A DNA stretch of 64,000 nt from Cephalotus follicularis (lineage: Eukaryota > Streptophyta > Magnoliopsida > Oxalidales > Cephalotaceae), in assembly GCA_001972305.1 (NCBI GenBank), contig BDDD01000896.1, forward strand, positions 218,535-282,534, in the 5' to 3' direction. Below the pieces are notes generated by a model that saw only the letters and a list, made by a program, of their open reading frames with translations, did not search any database and was not told the DNA's origin. Positions 32,277 through 43,468 of the stretch are shown piece by piece. How positions within the stretch are numbered: the stretch's first letter is position 1; each line of letters starts with the position of its first letter. The position numbers and the translations under genes are program-made.

Positions 32277-34071
32277 GCTACACTCCCAGAACTCTTCCTA
32301 CTAAGAGCATCAGCTACCACATTAGCCTTAACATCATAATCCTTCAGAAGCTCCAACCACCACCTATGTCGCATTTTCAGCTCATTCTTAGTGAAAATGT
32401 ACTTGAGACTCTTGGATCGGTGAAAATGTCACAAGTTTCTCCGTAAAAATAATGCCTCTAGATCTTCAACGCAAAAACCACAGCCGCCAACTGAAGATCA
32501 TGTGTAGGGTAGTTCACTTCATACGGCTTAAGCTGCCTGGAAGCATAAGCTATAACATGACCGTGCTGCATCAGTACACATCCCAAACCTTTCTTAGAAG
32601 CATCATTATATATCCGGTATACCCTTACCCAGACGGTAAATGAAGAATTGGCGCAAACACAAGACCATTCTTCAATTTCTCAAAGCTTGCCTCACGTTCT
32701 TCATTCCACACAAATTTGGCTCCCTTTCTCATAAGCTGAGTCAATGGCAAGGCTATCGAGGAAAAGCCTTCCACAAAACGCCTATAGTAGCCAGCCAAGC
32801 CCAGAAAGCTTCTCACCTTTGTCACTGTGGTAGGTCTTGGCCATTTAGTAATAACTTTAACCTTAACAGGATCAACACTAATACCTTCCGCTGTAACCAC
32901 GTGGCCCAAGAATGCCATCTGTTCCATCCAGAACCCACAATTCGAAAACTTCACATATAGCTGATTCTTCCTCAAAATCCCCAGCACTATTCGAAGCTGA
33001 TCTTCGTGTTCCTCCGTCGACTTTGAGTATACAAATATATCATCAATAAACACAATTACAAACCGATCCAAGAACTCATGAAACACCCGATTCATCAGTC
33101 CCATGAAAACTGCTGGCGCATTGGTAAGTCCGAACGGCATCACCAGAAACTCGTAATGCCCAACCGTTTGCGAAAAGTGGTCTTAGGTACGTCTTCATCC
33201 TTTCCCCGTAACTGATGATATTTAGACTTAAAATCTATCTTAGAAAAATACCGTGCACCTTGGAGTTGGTCAAATGAGTCATCAATCCTAGGCAAAGGGT
33301 ATTTGTTCCTGATAGTAATCCGATTCAATTCTCTTTAGTCTATGCACAGCCTCATAGAACCGTCCTTCTTCTTCACAAACAGTACCGGAGCACCCCACGG
33401 TGAAACACTGGGCCGGATAAAACCCTTATCCAACATTTCTTGCAACTTCTCCTTCAGCTCTTGCAATTCAAGCGGTGCCATACGATAAGGTGCTTTTCAT
33501 ATAGGTCCCACCCCAGGAATGAGCTCGATGGTAAACTCCACTTCCCGTTGCGGTGGCAACCCTGGTAACTCCTCCGGAAACACATATGAAAACTCCCTAA
33601 CCATAGGATAATCCTCAAGGCGAGGTTCATCCTTAAAGACATCTTTCACAACAGTTAAGAACCCTTCAGCGCCCTTGGCCACCAACTTCTGACCCTTCAA
33701 AGCCGAAATTATCTTGACATCCTTCTTCGGCCGTGAACCCTGATAAATAAAATCAGGTTGATCCACATCCCCAAATAAAGTCCTTCGAGTGTGACAATCA
33801 ATCGTGGCACGATAGTGATTGAACCAATCCATGCCCAGAATCATATCAAAATCATGCATATCGATTAGAAGAAGGTCCGCCTCATGAGCTTTATCATCGA
33901 ACGTAACAGGGCAATCACAAAAATGCTCCGATACAACAACAGAAGTACCCATAGGGGTAGAAAGAACCATAACTGGATCCAGAGACTGAAAAGGCACCAC
34001 AAGATGCCGAACGAAAGACCTCACTACTACAGAGTGAGTCGATCCAGTATCATACAATACATAAGCCCTAT
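32277..34071 (-). pseudogene. A-prime pol, middle part (protease, RT, RNase H start)
   Basis: On the minus strand the protease YVLYDTGSTHSVV lies at about 34020-34060, followed by MILGMDW, the RT N-terminal part (33140-33328), the RT core with [10 protein letters not shown] and [10 protein letters not shown] (32625-33143), and RNase H with [11 protein letters not shown] near 32282-32340. There are at least two frameshifts (near 33140-33180 and left of 32625) and several stops, including one before [10 protein letters not shown]. It joins 9275 on its 3' side (across element A) and 37884 on its 5' side (across solo LTR B). Confidence 0.88.
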
Positions 34072-35339
34072 TGTCACGCCCCGAACCGCGAGAGTAAATC
34101 CCCATGATCCGACACGTGAGATACCTTCCATTCAGTCATTTTATATCCATATTCAAAAGTGCTATAAGTATATAAAGCTTTAAATCAAAGTCATACAAGC
34201 GGAAGGATCATATTTAATATATTATAACTCTTAAAATCTCCCAAAATTTCGGCATGAAGTATTCGTTTATCGGACTATACCCCTGTAAAGAAAAACACAT
34301 TTTTATATATCTTGGGCTCAGCCCTCAACAACCACACTCCCGTAGGAGGAATCAACAGTTTATATGTATATGGGGCCAGCCCTCAGTAGCCATAACTCAT
34401 CTCATCAATAATCACAATAACAGGACCCATCCATATCCTTTACATCAACACTCATATAAATCTAGCACTGCCACAAGCCGACAGGTCAAATACAGAAATA
34501 AAACATATCTCTTACATAAAACCATAAATACATCCATATTCAATATCTGTCCATTTACAAATACCATATTATACAAAGTAAGTTAGAGGAGATGTTGATC
34601 CGTACCCTGCGATTTAACCTGGCTGATCACTGCTGTGCGATACTTGGACCTGAACCTGACCCATTACATTACAATACAATGCAATGGGTCAGCAACCCGA
34701 AGGTTGTGTAGGATACACATATGCAAGGTACATATAGTAGTGCAGCAGATAAGTATGACATATGAGAGATGTATGTACAATATGAGAGATGTATGCACAA
34801 AAATCGATATAAATCCTACTATGAAAACTAGCAATTAGAAACATGTCATTCCCGTTGGCACCATTCACTAACCATATCCATACGATTCCAACACAATGCG
34901 ATTGTCATTCGGCGTCCATATCATTCCAAAGTCCTTCAAAAGCATATACAAGTTCTTCTTGGCATTCCTTACCGAGGTAACAGACTAGACGCTCTTGGCG
35001 TCCTAGGTAGAGGTCCTTATTCCACTTGTAGACTAGAGTAGCATTCGTAAGTATAACAGGGAAGAGAAGATGGACATTCTCTAACACTGATCTCTCTAGC
35101 TACAGCCACCATCAATGTCCATATACCATCACAATCCGAACCATTACGATACATAACGATATGATCCGCAACCATATCGTACTCGTTCCATAACCACACG
35201 ATTCGTAACCAAACTACCTGTACGGTGAACGACTATACTATATGCCATGCATGCAACAATATAAAGATATGCCATGCATGCCATAGGGAGTAAGGTGCTA
35301 TGCATGCATCCAGTGTAATCATAAGTCATGTGGTGAACA

Positions 35340-35362
35340 ATATATATATATATATATATATA
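35340..35362. repeat. (TA)n microsatellite in LTR B
   Basis: A pure alternating TA run of about 11 units. Such runs vary in length between copies. Confidence 0.9.
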
Positions 35363-35609
35363 CGTGTATCAATATGCCATGTGATGTCATGTGTGTAAAT
35401 GACAAACGTGGACAGCTTCAATATACCAGCCGTCCCTAAGCGGGGTATATTTAGCTTGTCCTAATTACATCAAAGGCCATAGGCCTGCAGACAATCCATA
35501 ACCATACCATGTGTAAAACAATCCATAAGGTCCATCCCACTATCTACGCACTCTCGGTGTCATAGACATGTGGGGTCAAGATAACACTAACCACATCATC
35601 CATACCAGA

Positions 35610-35800
35610 TGGCTTGTTCACTTGGTCCCAGCCATCCATACCATAACCACAAGGCTTGTTCACAATATGTCCCAGTCTTTACCTTACCATAGGGCTTGTT
35701 CACTTAGTCTCAGCCCTTCCATATCATGATTGGACTTGTTCACAATGGTCCCAATCCAATAATATCATAGACTTGTTCACTTGGTCCCAGCCTATGATAC
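35610..35800. repeat. Degenerate tandem repeat with GCTTGTTCACTTGGTCCCAG
   Basis: About five units of 40-50 bp each contain a CTTGTTCAC-(N)-GGTCCCAG core, at roughly 35612, 35657, 35692, 35727 and 35764. They have no coding meaning. Confidence 0.7.
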
Positions 35801-36019
35801 CATGTTCCATTAATTAATTCCGTAAGATGTGGTTTGACACTCATAATTCCCATGACAGAAATGAAGATTATGAATGAGTTATCTCATTAAGTCGCAAACA
35901 ATAGCAATCAATAATCATAACTATATCATAGCCATAACCATGTCATACCCATAACCATATTCCATTTAAAAGATATGGACCTAAACATAAAGGATTACAT
36001 AGGATCCACATCCGTCAAA

Positions 36020-36305
36020 ACCATTTATAACCATTTCCATAACCATAACCATTTTTCTATAAACCATTTGTCATTTCCATTTCCATTTCCATAAACCATT
36101 TTCCATAAGTTGGTCCCTATTAGAGTTGAAAAACAATGGAGAGGAAGTCCAACTAGGATATCTGCGTATAGACATCCCAATCGAGCCATCCTAACCATCC
36201 ATTGGAAACCATTTCGAAAACCATTGAAGACCATTTCGATATCCATTTGAGAACCATTTCAATATCCATTTGAGAACCATTGCAATATCCATTTGAAAAT
36301 CGGTT
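36020..36305. repeat. CCATTT-rich degenerate repeats in LTR B
   Basis: Short units built on ACCATTT and ATCCATTTGAGAACC recur here; the last four are about 28 bp apart (36205-36295). This accounts for the spurious open frame on the minus strand. Confidence 0.65.
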
Positions 36306-36446
36306 TGGAGAGTAAAAGCACTAAAAGAGGATTTCCGTAGGCTACAAGGCCTTAGGGAAGCTTCCTATGAAATCCTTTTGAAGATAAAACCATTTTGGAT
36401 TGAAAACCATGTAAAACAATGTGTTTGGGCTGAACAAAGTACTAAG

Positions 36447-36537
36447 CGTCAACTAGTTTAGTTTAAATGCGTAAAGTGTCGACTATTCAGTTTAACACAC
36501 AAAAGCGTCGACAGTTAAGAAGAAAGCGTCGACGGTT
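36447..36537. promoter_or_regulatory. GTCGAC palindrome cluster in LTR B
   Basis: Sites are AAGCGTCAACTAG, AAGTGTCGACTATT, AAGCGTCGACAGTT and AAGCGTCGACGGTTTT. They are the same motif class as in families A and C, within an LTR otherwise unrelated in sequence. Confidence 0.5.
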
Positions 36538-37135
36538 TTGGCATAAATATTGTTTTGTAAAATAGTTCACAATTCAATGAAAACCATGTCTAAAACCAGT
36601 TCAAAGCCCCTTTTTAAGATTCATCCCATAGCCCATGAATTGAGAGAGGGCAAGAACCCATCTCCTCTCAATTCAATATCTAACCCTTATACTATATGCC
36701 ATATGCAATATATACTTCCATCCGTATACTCGTGTATATATATAAATAAATAATCATGCATCCATACAATTACAATACGTACACATATCAATCCATATAA
36801 CCATTTAGAATGCATGAATACAAGTAAAACAGTGAAGCCTACTCTAGTGATCTACCATTCGTATACCACCATCCCATACCAGCGTATACGAATGGGATCA
36901 AGTCTATATTCATCTGGAGCACGTACCATTGGAACATATGTATACCTACTTGTTAACAGTTGAGCTTGCGAGTCGGAAGGACTTGTAGTGGAATCGACTA
37001 GCTGCCTCCTCCTCTAAGCTTAACTCGTGATCACGATCACAGCTCCATCTGGTGTTAACAGAGCTCTATTTCTCTTTCAACATCGCTGCAATAACAATCA
37101 CACATTCCGTTACGATCTACACATTGATAACCGCG

Positions 37136-37490
37136 ACTCGCCGTGAATCGCACAGTCACAGCCGACAGTCAGTCAACTCACTGAGTTGACTCACCAGACA
37201 TCCACAATTATGGCCACTCCATAAAAGTGTCACAAAATAGTCGACTTAAGGTGTCTCCACTCGTAACTCGCCGTGAATCGGCGCCGAAATGCCCAGTCAT
37301 GGCCGACAGTGAGTTCAACTCACTGAGTTGACTTGGCGGTCAACCACAACTCCGATCAACACTCAAAAATGCCATAACCGACCTTAAAATCCTTCAATCA
37401 GCCCATTGGCGACCGAGACTCGCTGTGACTCAGTGCTAAACTCGCGGTCATAGGCGACAGCGAGTTGGGTTCGCTGTGTCGACTGGCCAG
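37136..37490. repeat. Three 130-150 bp repeats with long palindromes, LTR B
   Basis: Units begin ACTCGCCGTGAATCG at 37136 and 37266, and ACTCGCTGTGACTCA at 37418. Each contains GCCGACAG (or GGCGACAG) followed by an inverted repeat. The first inverted repeat is AGTCAACTC / GAGTTGACT (37171-37191), with 9-bp arms around three bases. The third ends GTGTCGACTGGCC. Confidence 0.7.
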
Positions 37491-37812
37491 CTCAAATCCG
37501 GCCGATTCCGACGGAATGTCGCTTCAACAGGCACCAAAAGGAGTAAAGCTTCTCCTTAAGATGAAGACCAGCCCCCACCAGCTATGAAATCGGCGGTGGA
37601 ACGCACACCAGTGGCGTGACAGTGGTGACAGTGACGGGGAGAAGAAGGAAAAGAAAAGAGAAGGGGAAGGAGATTACCGGTCAGTGGTAAATGACCCGTG
37701 CTGCGCCATCTCCTCCGGTGACGGCCGCTTGCTCGCTGGCGTCAAGCTCTCTCTCCCGCTTTGTCTTCTCTCTCTCTCGCCATTCTCACTCTCTTGTCTC
37801 CCTTTCTTTCAT

Positions 37813-37833
37813 ACGGGCGCTTTATGCGCCCGT
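37813..37833. repeat. Perfect hairpin near the start of LTR B
   Basis: ACGGGCGC, loop TTTAT, GCGCCCGT: an 8-bp GC-rich perfect stem. On the minus strand it lies 46 bp inside the LTR, after a (TA) run and a poly-A run. Confidence 0.75.
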
Positions 37834-37883
37834 GTGTTTTTTTTTTGATATATATATATATAAATCCGGGATATTACACCTGT

Positions 37884-39120
37884 GGTTACCAACATAAAGA
37901 AAATCCGAAACTGTACGTGGAGCATTAGCAGCATGATGCATCGTTATGGCAAAAACTTTGTCTCCCATTTTGCGCTGTCCCGCATCAACACCATTTCCCC
38001 TCCTATCCTTTGCACGAGGATCTGGACAATCCTTCACAAAGTGAACCATCTGACCACATACAAAGCAGGCCCCACTGGCCTTATAACAGGTTCTGACTGG
38101 ATGCTGCCTCCCACAAATATCACATCGGTCAATTTGAACATTGGGGTTTCCCCCACCACCAGCTCCATGAGCATGCCTCAGATCATTACCTTGCTGATGC
38201 TGTTGTCCTCCATCCTTAGTCTGATTGTTATTCCTCTTGTGTTGCTTACCATTTCGGCCCTTATTCCATGGACCGCCTTGCCCCTTGTTCTGTTGTCCAG
38301 AATCTTGATCATTTCTATTATGTTTCTTGTCCCCCTCTTGGCGTGGTGCCTGGAAGTCCAATCTCTCCATCTCGATATTCTTTGCAGCATTTGCAACTTC
38401 AGATACGTCAGCAAATCTTGTGTTTATCAGCTTACCCCTTAGATGATAATGCAGCTTCCATTTAAACTTTTCAGCTTGGCCTGCTGCAATCCCTGTTGTC
38501 GGTCCAACAAATCCAGCCAGTCTGGTAAATCGGGCCAAGAACTCCATGACTGATTCTCCATCCTCCTGCCTCGTAGTAATGAACTCCTGGGCATAGGCCT
38601 CCTTATCAGCAGTGGGAAAATACTGCTGATAGAAGATCTCACAAAAGCCAGACCAAGGCAAAGCATCAATAAATCCTCCACCCTTAGCAATTCTCAAAGT
38701 CTTCCACCATCTTTGAGCATCTCCTTCCAGTCTATACGCAGTTAGCTTTACTTTCTGGTAATCACTACATCCTAGAACATCAAAAAATTTCTCCATGTGT
38801 GCAATCCAGTGTTCAGCTTCTATAGGTGTCAGTGCTAAACTAAAAGACTGCAGTCTCGACTTTTGGATCCTCTCAAGACAGACATAAACTGGAGTGTCGG
38901 GCCGGTCCCTAGCTCCTCCATCAGCATGAGCATCAGCTGGTGCATTCTCCTCAGTAACCTGCTCACGACGATCTTGTCCCTGATTTTGCTGCTGCATAAC
39001 TTGATTCACCTCTCGATCGACTGCCTGTCGCACCAACTCGTCCACATGAGGCTCATTTCTAACCTCTTCCCGAGCCCCAGCTGGTACAGTTCTCCGAGGG
39101 GTGTTCCTTGTTCGTACCAT
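37884..39120 (-). pseudogene. A-prime gag and N-terminal protease region
   Basis: The frame opens MVRTRNTPRRT at 39120. I chose this start by analogy with MARTRNTPQRT of element A; the open frame extends further upstream without support. It includes the gag core (WWKTLRIAKG, FEIFYQQYFP-like CEIFYQQYFP, FTRLAGFVGP), a Gln/Asn-rich linker, and cysteine motifs CDICGRQHPVRTC and CFVCGQMVHFVKDC. The latter has Val where the glycine before His usually stands. Unlike element A, this gag has no stop at the position equivalent to codon 89 (Ser is there). Coding is cut at 37884 by solo LTR B and resumes at 34066. Confidence 0.88.
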
Positions 39121-39290
39121 ATACGAAAAGACACTGAAACATGAAATATCAAAGGAAACAAAAACTAAAACAGAAGACATATCAGAATGACTATAAGGAA
39201 ATAGCCTAACCCAATTTTTACCCAATCTCGCAGGTCAAGCCTAAATAGGTCTTCTAAGGAAAGAAAAACATACTCTTTGATACGATAATC
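39121..39290 (-). other. A-prime untranslated leader with decayed primer-binding site
   Basis: On the minus strand the sequence after the LTR end reads GATTATCGTATCAAAGAG, a mutated form of GATTG-TGGTATCAGAG in element A. The leader then runs to the gag ATG. Confidence 0.7.
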
Positions 39291-40488
39291 TGTAACACCC
39301 CCGAAGGTGGGAACCCTTATAGGTCATAATACAGAACATATCAAAACATAAAACTTAACTTTATTGAAAACGTGGTGGTCTAAAACATAACATATCTGAG
39401 TCTAAAACATAGACTGAAAACTTGAACATAAAGCAAATGTCATAATCCGATCAGAATCTAAAACTCATAACATAATTCGAAACCAAAATATTGTTCATAA
39501 AACTGGCCCTAAACATGACCATATGACAAAAGAAACATAATGGGTCCAACTCCTATCCTCAGACATAGGGTACCCTCTCATCACACATTTCCCCGATGCT
39601 CTTGATAACCTGCCACATGGAAACAAAAACGCAATTGAGCAAACCTCAGTACGAATAAAGAATGTCAAAGCAGTAAACGATAATTTTAAAAGACAATAAG
39701 ATTTCAAAATAAACTCAATAATAGAAATCTTAAGCAATAATCAAGTTAAACATTCTTTATAAATTACCTCAGTAATTTTCGTATAAACCAAATCCATAAC
39801 TTTCAAAACATAAAGCATACCTTTCAAAACATAAGGTTCCATACTGAGCATCATAACATATCACATATCAGAACACATAAAAGCAAGGGATTCGTGACAT
39901 CCACATGCCAAATAGAAATGACATGTACGTCACTACACAATCAATTCTAATATCATATCATATCACATATTTCTAGGATCGATCCATATGCCTCTATCAT
40001 AAATAACGGATCCATAATCCTCCACAAGGATATCATAACATAGAGAGATGCCATGGACTAATCACACCACCACGGAAAGTGTCATGCCTTTATGCCAAAT
40101 GACATGCCTATGGTATGCCCCATAGGTGGGTACAAAAATTCAGTACTTCACCATTTCAAAAGCATTGATTTCAAAATTCAATTTAAAACACATATAATAA
40201 GGTTTTCAGAACATATCCAAAAATCTTTATCAAACGATAGAATTTCATATTGCACATATTTTCATAATCGAAAATCAACTCATTTTAATTTTACAATAAA
40301 AGAGATGATCATATCAAATTTCGTAAACAAATCATAGCTGAATTTATAAAGTCAGAAATATTTAACAACGTTCATAAAATATTAAATCTGAATTTATTCC
40401 GAAAACATATCAAAAATCCGAAGCATAACAGAATTCATAAAACCAAAGGAATATCGAAGAACGGTAAACCCTGTACTTTCAACATAAA
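39291..40488 (-). mobile_element. A-prime 5' LTR, part 1
   Basis: It starts TGTAACACCCCCGAAGG and follows family A in layout, with moderate divergence. It is cut at 40488 by a solo LTR with target-site duplication ATAAA and continues at 43469. Confidence 0.85.
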
Positions 40489-40662
40489 TGTAATAACCGC
40501 AATTTCAATTTGATGTATATTGATCCGATTATTGAAATAAAATATACATTTTAATTGAATTATTTTCCAATTGTTATGTTCTTTTGTGGTTATTTATGAT
40601 TGAAATGAATTGGGATTCAAATTGGTGGAAATCCACTCAAGAAACCCTAATTTAACTCTTGA

Positions 40663-40745
40663 CAGTCGACTGCCATAGACGAACAGCCGACTGCCTTACT
40701 CGTGGAATGTCCAGTCGACTGCCTGACGAATCCAGCCGACTGTAA
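40663..40745. promoter_or_regulatory. CAGTCGACTG cluster I in LTR C2
   Basis: Four sites are seen: CAGTCGACTGCC, CAGCCGACTGCC, CAGTCGACTGCC and CAGCCGACTG. The first starts 174 bp from the LTR start. In LTR C the first GCGTCGACGC-type site starts at 173 bp (52688). Confidence 0.55.
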
Positions 40746-41744
40746 TTTCGACAGAACATGTGTCTGTACAGGTGTAGGACTGAGCTTGGCATGGCAAACA
40801 ATGGGGGCACGTGTCCTAAGCTGCCATAACATGCAAATAGAGGCCTTGCATGTCCTCTGCTCCACCTGCATGTGCAGAACCTGCAATTTACAAGAATTAA
40901 GAAAGAAAAGCATATGAGACATGTGCATGTGAGTGAGAGGAAATGGAGGAAATGTGGAGCTAATAATCTCTGGCGAATTCATGGCCTATATCATCTGAAT
41001 GTGAGAATATTATGAGTGTTAGAAACACAAAATATTGAGAGAGTTGTTGGAGAAATTGATTGAAAGCTTGCATTGGAGAGTTTGGAGCTTGAAGCTCAAA
41101 GTGGGAACTTGGGATCCTTAACATTCCTGGTAAGTTCGAATCCTAACTTCTGGGTTGTTGTAAGCTGACATTGAGGTTAGGAGGATGTTTAATCTACTGT
41201 ATAAACGATTGATTAACATCCTAAGAGGATGAATTGATAAGGAATGTAACTTTGGCTCAAGCATATGAACATACAATCTCTAAATTGGTTAGAAGGTTGT
41301 TACTAATGCCATGATAAGCTACTGAAATTCTTATGTATATACCTACTCATCTTCTGTCCACTAAGAGAAAATGAATAGGGATAGTAGAGAAATGCATAAG
41401 AGGTAATAAAAGGGAGTTAAAATGAGCTTAATGAATTATGACTTAAGCTACTGAATTTAATGGATAAGTGTTACTGAATCTACTGAGTACTGATGCATGC
41501 ACCTATAACATGCATAGATTGAACCTCTGAGATTAAAAGATTTGGTAAAAAGCTTGGAAGAGACTTGGAAAGCTTCAAAGAGATAGATCATTCAATTGAT
41601 CTTGGGATAGCATTTGAGGTAGGGGTAGTGATATGTATTGGAAGATATGTTCATGCATGTTATGTATGTTGATTTTCTCATTGCATTGAATTGATTTGAA
41701 CACTGAATTGCATTATAAAACTGGTCTGCCTGCATTTCTGGGCA

Positions 41745-41822
41745 AAACCAGTCGACTGGCATCAAATGCAGTCGACTGCTATACCCAACAGCCGGCTGGT
41801 TCTTGAGGCAGCCGACTGTTCT
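41745..41822. promoter_or_regulatory. CAGTCGACTG cluster II in LTR C2
   Basis: Sites are CCAGTCGACTGG, GCAGTCGACTGC, CAGCCGGCTGG and CAGCCGACTG. The cluster lies about 1256 bp from the LTR start; the equivalent cluster in LTR C lies about 1243 bp from its start (53758). Confidence 0.55.
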
Positions 41823-43468
41823 GGGCTGGAACTGCATAATAATCATTGAATTGTTACTGTTTTGCATTGTTGATGAATTGTACATGTTACCAACATAATG
41901 CACATACTGTTTGATGTTATTTAACATCATCACTACTGATATTTCACGGACTGAACGAATTATGTGCTATATGCATATTTATGGTTTTAAACCTTCGTTC
42001 AAATGCAAACTACTATTTGCAAGAACTACTGATTTGATTAAAGCTACTGTATATACTAATTATGTTAGTATATACATACTGTATGGTGTTATTCAACATC
42101 ATTATTACTGATATTTTAAATGATTGATCAAGCTAAGTACTATGTGTACAAATTATGGTTTAAACATCATTTCCGGTGAAATTATCGATTACAAAACTAC
42201 TGTTTTGATTAATGTTACCGTATATACTATTTATACTAGTATATACCTACTGTTTGGTGCTATTGACACCACTATTACTGATATTTCAAAGATTGAAACC
42301 GTTTATGGGACTTGATCCAAAATTGTGGGAATTCACTATTTTAAAGAAATACCGAATTATCCCCTACTGATTTGACAACTACTGATTGTGAAATACTGTT
42401 TTCACCTACTGTTTTAGATTCTAATTATTGAATCAACTGAGTGCTACATGCACGATTTATGATATTTACTATCATTTTCAAGAGAACGTTTATTGCTAAA
42501 TGAACTACCGTTTTCCTCCACATGAGAGGTACCGACTATTTTGTTTCCGAACTGGAAACCGCTGTACTGATATCGTTTCCTCACATGAGATGCACGATTA
42601 CTGAACTGTTATATGTTTCTAAAGAAAACATTCGATATTGCATATAAATAATATATGAATATCACTACTGATTGTACTGATTGAATTGATTGTCTATGCT
42701 ACTGCCGTAGTTCGGTGATGGAGGTTATCACTGACTATGGATGTGATCCTGGGTGCCAGGAGTTGGCCAGAGTATCACCTACTGTCTGCACATTGCAAAA
42801 TTACTGTTAAACTACCCGCCAACGCCGGTAGTAACTGATACCTTTTCTATCATTCTCGGAGTGTAGGGTGATAGTTAGGTGGTGCACAGTTGGGGGCTAG
42901 GAGTTAGCGACATGTGACACCCAAACCACTGAACGACTGAATTGATTGTACCCTTGTGCGGTATCTATGCATATGTACTGTTAATGGCCACTTGGCATGA
43001 TTGCTTATATATTGGCTTACTGAAATGATATTTTGATATAAACTGTCATACATACTGCATTCATATGTTCTTCTGCATACACTATCTTCCTGCTTAGCCA
43101 AGTGAGGACAACGGCTAACCCCTACCATTACAGATTGAGCAAGGACATTTGGATCTTGCTGCCGAAGCTTCTGAAAGCTTCTGTTTATCGTTTAAGGATG
43201 TTGTTTTACTGTTGTTTATGTACTGTAATGAACGAACGAATCATACTCCGTTTTATGATGTTTCTTTATTTGTTAAGGATATTTATGACTGTAACCGCAC
43301 GTAGTATGGGATGCGTGCGAAGACTTGTAATTTTATACATTCTGGCTTATTGACTATTTCCGCATACTGTTTTATACTGTTAAATGAAATGCTGGAATGT
43401 ATGTTAATACTGATACTACCACATATGCTGGTCAATGATGGATTGAAATAACGGGGTGTGACAATAAA

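Larger units (their letters stand above)
34072..37878 (-). mobile_element. Solo LTR, family B (3807 bp)
   Basis: The segment starts TGTCACGCCCCGAACC and ends GGGATATTACA. It is flanked by CCTAT (34067-34071) and CCTGT (37879-37883), a 5-bp duplication with one change. It interrupts the protease part of A-prime. No coding frame with a domain is present. A related LTR lies at 61540-62960, sharing for example the ATCCATAACCAT and CTAAGCGG blocks. Internal features are an AT microsatellite, 'CTTGTTCAC' repeats, CCATTT-rich repeats, a GTCGAC cluster (36447-36537), palindromic 130-150 bp repeats (37136-37490) and a strong hairpin (37813-37833). Confidence 0.85.
40489..43463 (+). mobile_element. Solo LTR, family C variant C2 (2975 bp)
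   Basis: The segment starts TGTAATAACCGCAATTTC and ends CGGGGTGTGACA. It has a perfect 5-bp duplication ATAAA at 40484-40488 and 43464-43468. It aligns with the LTR at 52515-55069 in its ends and in blocks such as TTGATCTTGGGATAGCATTT (41596; 53585) and GGATGTGATCCTGGGTGCCA (42738; 54350). Its palindrome clusters use CAGTCGACTG instead of the AAGCGTCGACGCTT used by the other C LTRs. Confidence 0.92.

Noticed and set aside
37822..37883. C-terminal extension of the A-prime gag frame
   Set aside because: These codons belong to solo LTR B, inserted at the CCTAT/CCTGT site; the true gag continues at 34066.
37691..37897. Ser-rich frame over the CT-rich end of LTR B
   Set aside because: It is produced by TCTCTC repeats and runs into the LTR terminus.
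39121..39225. N-terminal extension of the A-prime gag frame upstream of 39120
   Set aside because: The related element A starts at the MxRTRNTP methionine, and the extension lies in the untranslated leader.
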